The notes under the pieces were generated by a model. The model was not told the DNA's origin, made no database searches, and saw only the letters and a program-made list of their open reading frames with translations. Made by a program: the position numbers and the translations under genes. Of a stretch of 18,731 bases of DNA, positions 14,619-18,731 are shown one piece after another (the first letter of the stretch is position 1; each line of letters begins with the position of its first letter). This stretch comes from JBFGCT01 sp041581055 (lineage in GTDB: Bacteria > Actinomycetota > Acidimicrobiia > Acidimicrobiales > Ilumatobacteraceae), in NCBI GenBank assembly GCA_041581055.1, contig JBFGCT010000071.1, positions 1-18,731 on the forward strand. The letters run 5' to 3'.

Positions 14619-15968
14619 ATGCGGGGGACGGCTCAGGAGGGCGGGACACGGCGCGACCTGCTGCTGTCGCCGGCGCTCGCGTCGTGCGTGGCGCTGCTGG
14701 TGCTCAACGACCACGTGTTCAAGGCCCGCTGGCCCGGCGTCGTCACCGGGAAGCTGAGCGATCTCGCCGGGGTGGCGATGGTGGCGATCGCGCTCGCCGC
14801 GCTGAGCGGGCGGCCCCGCGGCGCGATCGTCGCGACCGCCGCGGCGTTCACCCTGCTCAAGACCGTCGGCTCGGTAGCGGTCGTGGCGTCACCGGTGCTC
14901 GGTGGCGTGACCCGTACCGATGCGACCGATCTCGTCGCGTTGGTCGTCCTCGTGCCGGTGTGGCGGTGGTTGGTCGGCCGGCCGCCGGGCGACGCCCGCC
15001 TGGTCTCGAGCTGGGTCGTGCCGCTGAAGGTCGTCAGCCTGTGCGGGGTCGCCCTGGCGACGTCGGCGACGAGCTGCGCGACCGACGAGGTCTATCGGGT
15101 GGACACCGTCGACGGGGTCGTCGTCGCCAGGGCCGACGACGGAACGTTCGCCAGCCGTGACGGCGGGCGGACGTGGCAGCCGGCCGACGACGTGTCGTTC
15201 GACGTTGCCGACGGCGAGCTGGGGCGCTCGGCGTGCCTCGCCGACGGCAGTTGCTTCGGGCTCACCGCGGACTCGGTCGTCCGGACTGCTGACGGCGGCA
15301 CGACGACCGAGTTCCGCGTGTCGGCCGACGAACGGGAGCGGCTCAGCGACGCCGACTCGACCAAGTGCGGGCTCAACCTGTTCGGCTCGATCACCAGCGT
15401 CGAGTTGGAGGACGGCGGGCACGTCGTCGTGTCGATGGGCGTGCACGGCGCGCTGCACCGCTCGCCCGACGGCCTCTGGGAGTGGGTCGAGATCGGCGAC
15501 TACGGGCGGCGCAACCCGCTCTCAGCGTCCGGCGGCGACGCGACGGGCGGCGGGGGCGGCGCGCCGTCTCCGCTCACCGTGCCGGTCGCCCTCGTCACAC
15601 CCTTCGCGCTGGCGCTCGCCGCGATCCCGCTCGCCCGCACCGCGCGGCGCAACGGCCGCCGCGGCTCGTCCGGCGCGCTCCCGGCGGTGTTCGGCGGTCT
15701 GGCGCTGCTCGCGGTCAGCCCTGTCGTGGTCGTCGCCCGGGCTGTGGACGCGCGCGGGCTCGAGATCACGGCGGCCGTGCTGATCGTGGCCGCCGCCGTC
15801 GTCGTGGCCGCGGTCACCCGGGCGGTCGTCGGCCGGCCACGAGCCGGCGCCGAATCGGCCGCCGCCGGTCGGCCGCTGCCGCCGCCCGTCGCGCCCGCGC
15901 CGCCCCGCCCGCCCCCGCTGGGAGCGGCGGGCGAGTCGGGCCCGGACTGGCTCCTCCCACCGCCGTAG
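14619..15968 (+). CDS. membrane protein with an Asp-box motif, function unknown
   Basis: A 449-residue protein not assigned to a named family. The N-terminal third has several hydrophobic helices (LLLSPALASCVALLVLN, GVAMVAIALAALSG, LVALVVLVPVWRWL, VVSLCGVALATSATS). The middle (about 160-310) looks like a small beta-propeller-type extracytoplasmic domain with one clear Asp box, SRDGGRTW, and four cysteines that may form disulfides. Two further membrane helices follow (VTPFALALAAIPLA, and AAVLIVAAAVVVAAV), then a Pro-rich tail ending in LLPPP. ATG 14619 is exactly 6 nt after TACGGT, fitting a leaderless start; the longer reading from 14499 lacks this. Asp boxes occur in sialidases and BNR/photosystem-assembly proteins, but no catalytic set is visible. 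Confidence 0.75.
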   Translation: MRGTAQEGGTRRDLLLSPALASCVALLVLNDHVFKARWPGVVTGKLSDLAGVAMVAIALAALSGRPRGAIVATAAAFTLLKTVGSVAVVASPVLGGVTRTDATDLVALVVLVPVWRWLVGRPPGDARLVSSWVVPLKVVSLCGVALATSATSCATDEVYRVDTVDGVVVARADDGTFASRDGGRTWQPADDVSFDVADGELGRSACLADGSCFGLTADSVVRTADGGTTTEFRVSADERERLSDADSTKCGLNLFGSITSVELEDGGHVVVSMGVHGALHRSPDGLWEWVEIGDYGRRNPLSASGGDATGGGGGAPSPLTVPVALVTPFALALAAIPLARTARRNGRRGSSGALPAVFGGLALLAVSPVVVVARAVDARGLEITAAVLIVAAAVVVAAVTRAVVGRPRAGAESAAAGRPLPPPVAPAPPRPPPLGAAGESGPDWLLPPP

Positions 15969-15995
15969 CCCGAGGTCGGGCTCGGCCCCCCTCGT

Positions 15996-16001
15996 TACAA
16001 T
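15996..16001 (+). promoter_or_regulatory. -10 box for the DUF2461 gene (leaderless)
   Basis: TACAAT lies exactly 6 nt before the ATG at 16008, so the transcript should begin at the A of the start codon. No ribosome site precedes the gene. This is the best match to consensus among the -10 boxes in the window. Confidence 0.55.
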
Positions 16002-16007
16002 CGGCGC

Positions 16008-16667
16008 ATGGGGTTCACCGGCTTTCCGGCGGAGGCGATCGAGTTCTACGAGCAGCTCGGCGCCGACAATTCGAGGGCGTTCTGGCAGGCCAACAAGCCG
16101 CGGTACGACGAGTACGTCAAGCAGCCGATGGTGGCGCTGACCGAGGAGCTGGCCGACTTCGGGCCGTTCCACATGTTCCGCCCGCACAACGACCTCCGCT
16201 TCTCGAAGAACAAGCCGCCGTACAAGGTCCACCAGGGCGCGTACGGGGAGTCCGAGGGCGGCGCCGGGCACTACGTGCACTTCTCCGCCGACGGGCTGAT
16301 GGCGGCCGCCGGCTACTACTCGATGGCCAGCGACCAGCTCCAGCGCTTTCGGGCGGCGGTCGACGACGACACGACCGGCGAGGAGATCGCCGACCTCGTG
16401 GCCGACCTCGTGCGGCGCAAGTACGAGATCGGCGCGATCGGCGAGCTGAAGACCGCTCCCCGCGGGTACCCGAAGGACCACCCCCGGATCGAGTTGCTGC
16501 GCCGCAAGGGATTGATGGCGTCGAAGGACTTCGGGGCGCCGAAGTGGATCCACACGGCGAAGGCGGCCGGGCGGATCCGTGCGACGTGGGAGGGCGCAGC
16601 GGCGATGTGCTCGTGGCTCGACGCCCACGTCGGGCCGAGCGCCCTCGAACCCGACGGATTCTTCTGA
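16008..16667 (+). CDS. DUF2461 (TIGR02453) family protein
   Basis: A 219-residue cytoplasmic protein with the DUF2461 pattern: FYEQLGADNSRAFWQANK (about 13-30), the central FRPHNDLRFSKNKPPYKVH (about 61-79), GHYVHFSADGLMAAAGYYSM, and APRGYPKDHPRIELLRRKGL. The family is common in bacteria and fungi and its biochemical role is unknown. Length is typical. It sits 39 bp after the Asp-box gene and 40 bp before the PLP-enzyme gene, all on the same strand, but has its own TACAAT box, so it need not be co-transcribed with them. Confidence 0.92.
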   Translation: MGFTGFPAEAIEFYEQLGADNSRAFWQANKPRYDEYVKQPMVALTEELADFGPFHMFRPHNDLRFSKNKPPYKVHQGAYGESEGGAGHYVHFSADGLMAAAGYYSMASDQLQRFRAAVDDDTTGEEIADLVADLVRRKYEIGAIGELKTAPRGYPKDHPRIELLRRKGLMASKDFGAPKWIHTAKAAGRIRATWEGAAAMCSWLDAHVGPSALEPDGFF

Positions 16668-16695
16668 TCGTCGTCCGGCGCCCGGCGCCAGATGT

Positions 16696-16701
16696 CACGA
16701 T
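16696..16701 (+). promoter_or_regulatory. weak -10-like box before the first PLP-enzyme gene
   Basis: CACGAT lies exactly 6 nt before the GTG at 16708, the same spacing as the boxes of the two preceding genes, but the first base departs from TAnnnT. No ribosome site is visible. Confidence 0.3.
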
Positions 16702-16707
16702 GGGGGT

Positions 16708-18217
<1,510 letters not shown>

Positions 18218-18231
<14 letters not shown>

Positions 18232-18731
18232 CGGCGCCCCCGCGACCACCGTCGCCGGCTGGAGGTGCGCCGTCTGCGGCGCGACGGTCGACGTCGCCGA
18301 GCCGATGCCGTGGCGCTGCCCGCGCGCCACCGAGACCGATCGGCGGCACCTCCTGCAGATCGTCCGGGCGGGCCGACCCGCTCCCGCCGGCGGCGACGAG
18401 AACACCGTTCTCGCCCACGATCGCGATCTCGCCTGGTCCGCGTACGCCGCGGCGCACGGGATGACCGCGGCGGCTCGCCGGCGGCTGGTCCTCGACCTCG
18501 ACGACGCGGTGCGCTCCGTCGCCGGCGGCGGGTTCGTGGCGACCCCGTTCGGGCGTTCCGCCGCGCTGTCGGACGAGCTGGGCTTCGCCGCCGGGGGCGG
18601 GGTCTGGGTCAAGGACGAGACCGGCGGGGTGGCCGGGAGCCAGAAGGCCCGCCACCTGCTGACGATCCTGCTCCACCTGCGCGCCGCCGAGGAGCTGGGC
18701 CATCTGACCGCCCGCCCGCCGCTGGCGATCG
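18218..18731 (+). CDS. second fold-type II PLP enzyme with N-terminal Cys motif (partial)
   Basis: Open from GTG 18218 to the window end (171 residues seen, incomplete). The N-terminus holds CAVCG (C17, C20) and WRCPRA (C34), resembling the zinc-ribbon-like opening of threonine-synthase-type PLP proteins, though only three cysteines are visible. VWVKDETGGVAGSQKARHLL (129-148) matches the PLP-lysine region of threonine synthase/dehydratase relatives, with K143 the likely Schiff-base lysine. The 14-bp overlap with the preceding gene points to translational coupling. Substrate unknown; the rest of the enzyme lies outside the window. Confidence 0.8.

Overview
The window is a stretch of GC-rich chromosome with strong G/C preference at third codon positions and several GTG starts. 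It most resembles an actinobacterium. The run mec-like, cysM, murI, rph, rdgB matches the gene order I recall around mec-cysO-cysM-murI-rphA in Mycobacterium tuberculosis, but two DUF202 genes take the place of the rhomboid gene and cysO is absent. Many genes have a TAnnnT -10 box only 6-9 nt before the start codon, as in leaderless actinobacterial transcripts. A lineage such as Acidimicrobiia is possible, but this cannot be settled from the window.

Left part (1-3,509): the ribosome-rescue RNA (tmRNA, minus strand, tag ATKRIADEQFTLAA) and its protein partner SmpB (minus strand) bracket about 2.5 kb. Between them lie a questin-oxidase-like (DUF4243) gene, a secreted S1 serine protease, and about 500 bp of coding-like gene remnants on both strands.

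Central housekeeping block (3,563-8,160): a JAMM metallopeptidase like mycobacterial Mec and an O-phosphoserine-type cysteine synthase (CysM) form a cysteine-synthesis pair without an adjacent CysO carrier. Two small DUF202 membrane proteins (minus strand) follow. Then come MurI (D-glutamate for the cell wall), RNase PH (tRNA 3' maturation) and the RdgB/HAM1 nucleotide-pool cleaner, arranged as an operon; rph and rdgB share one base.

Right part (8,138-18,731): a membrane-anchored endonuclease/exonuclease/phosphatase-family protein; a tRNA with a UAG anticodon and leucine-like D arm but a short variable loop; a membrane GGDEF-EAL cyclic-di-GMP protein with both active sites and the I-site intact; a HerA-like (DUF853-type) ATPase with a C-terminal coiled-coil/glycine-rich tail; a membrane protein with an Asp-box motif; a DUF2461 protein; and two overlapping genes for fold-type II PLP enzymes, the second cut by the window end.

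I saw no insertion sequence, prophage, CRISPR array or complete defence system. The points most worth following are the Mec-CysM pair without CysO, the tandem PLP enzymes, the class-I-shaped tRNA-Leu(UAG), and a structure-preserving tandem duplication inside the tmRNA.
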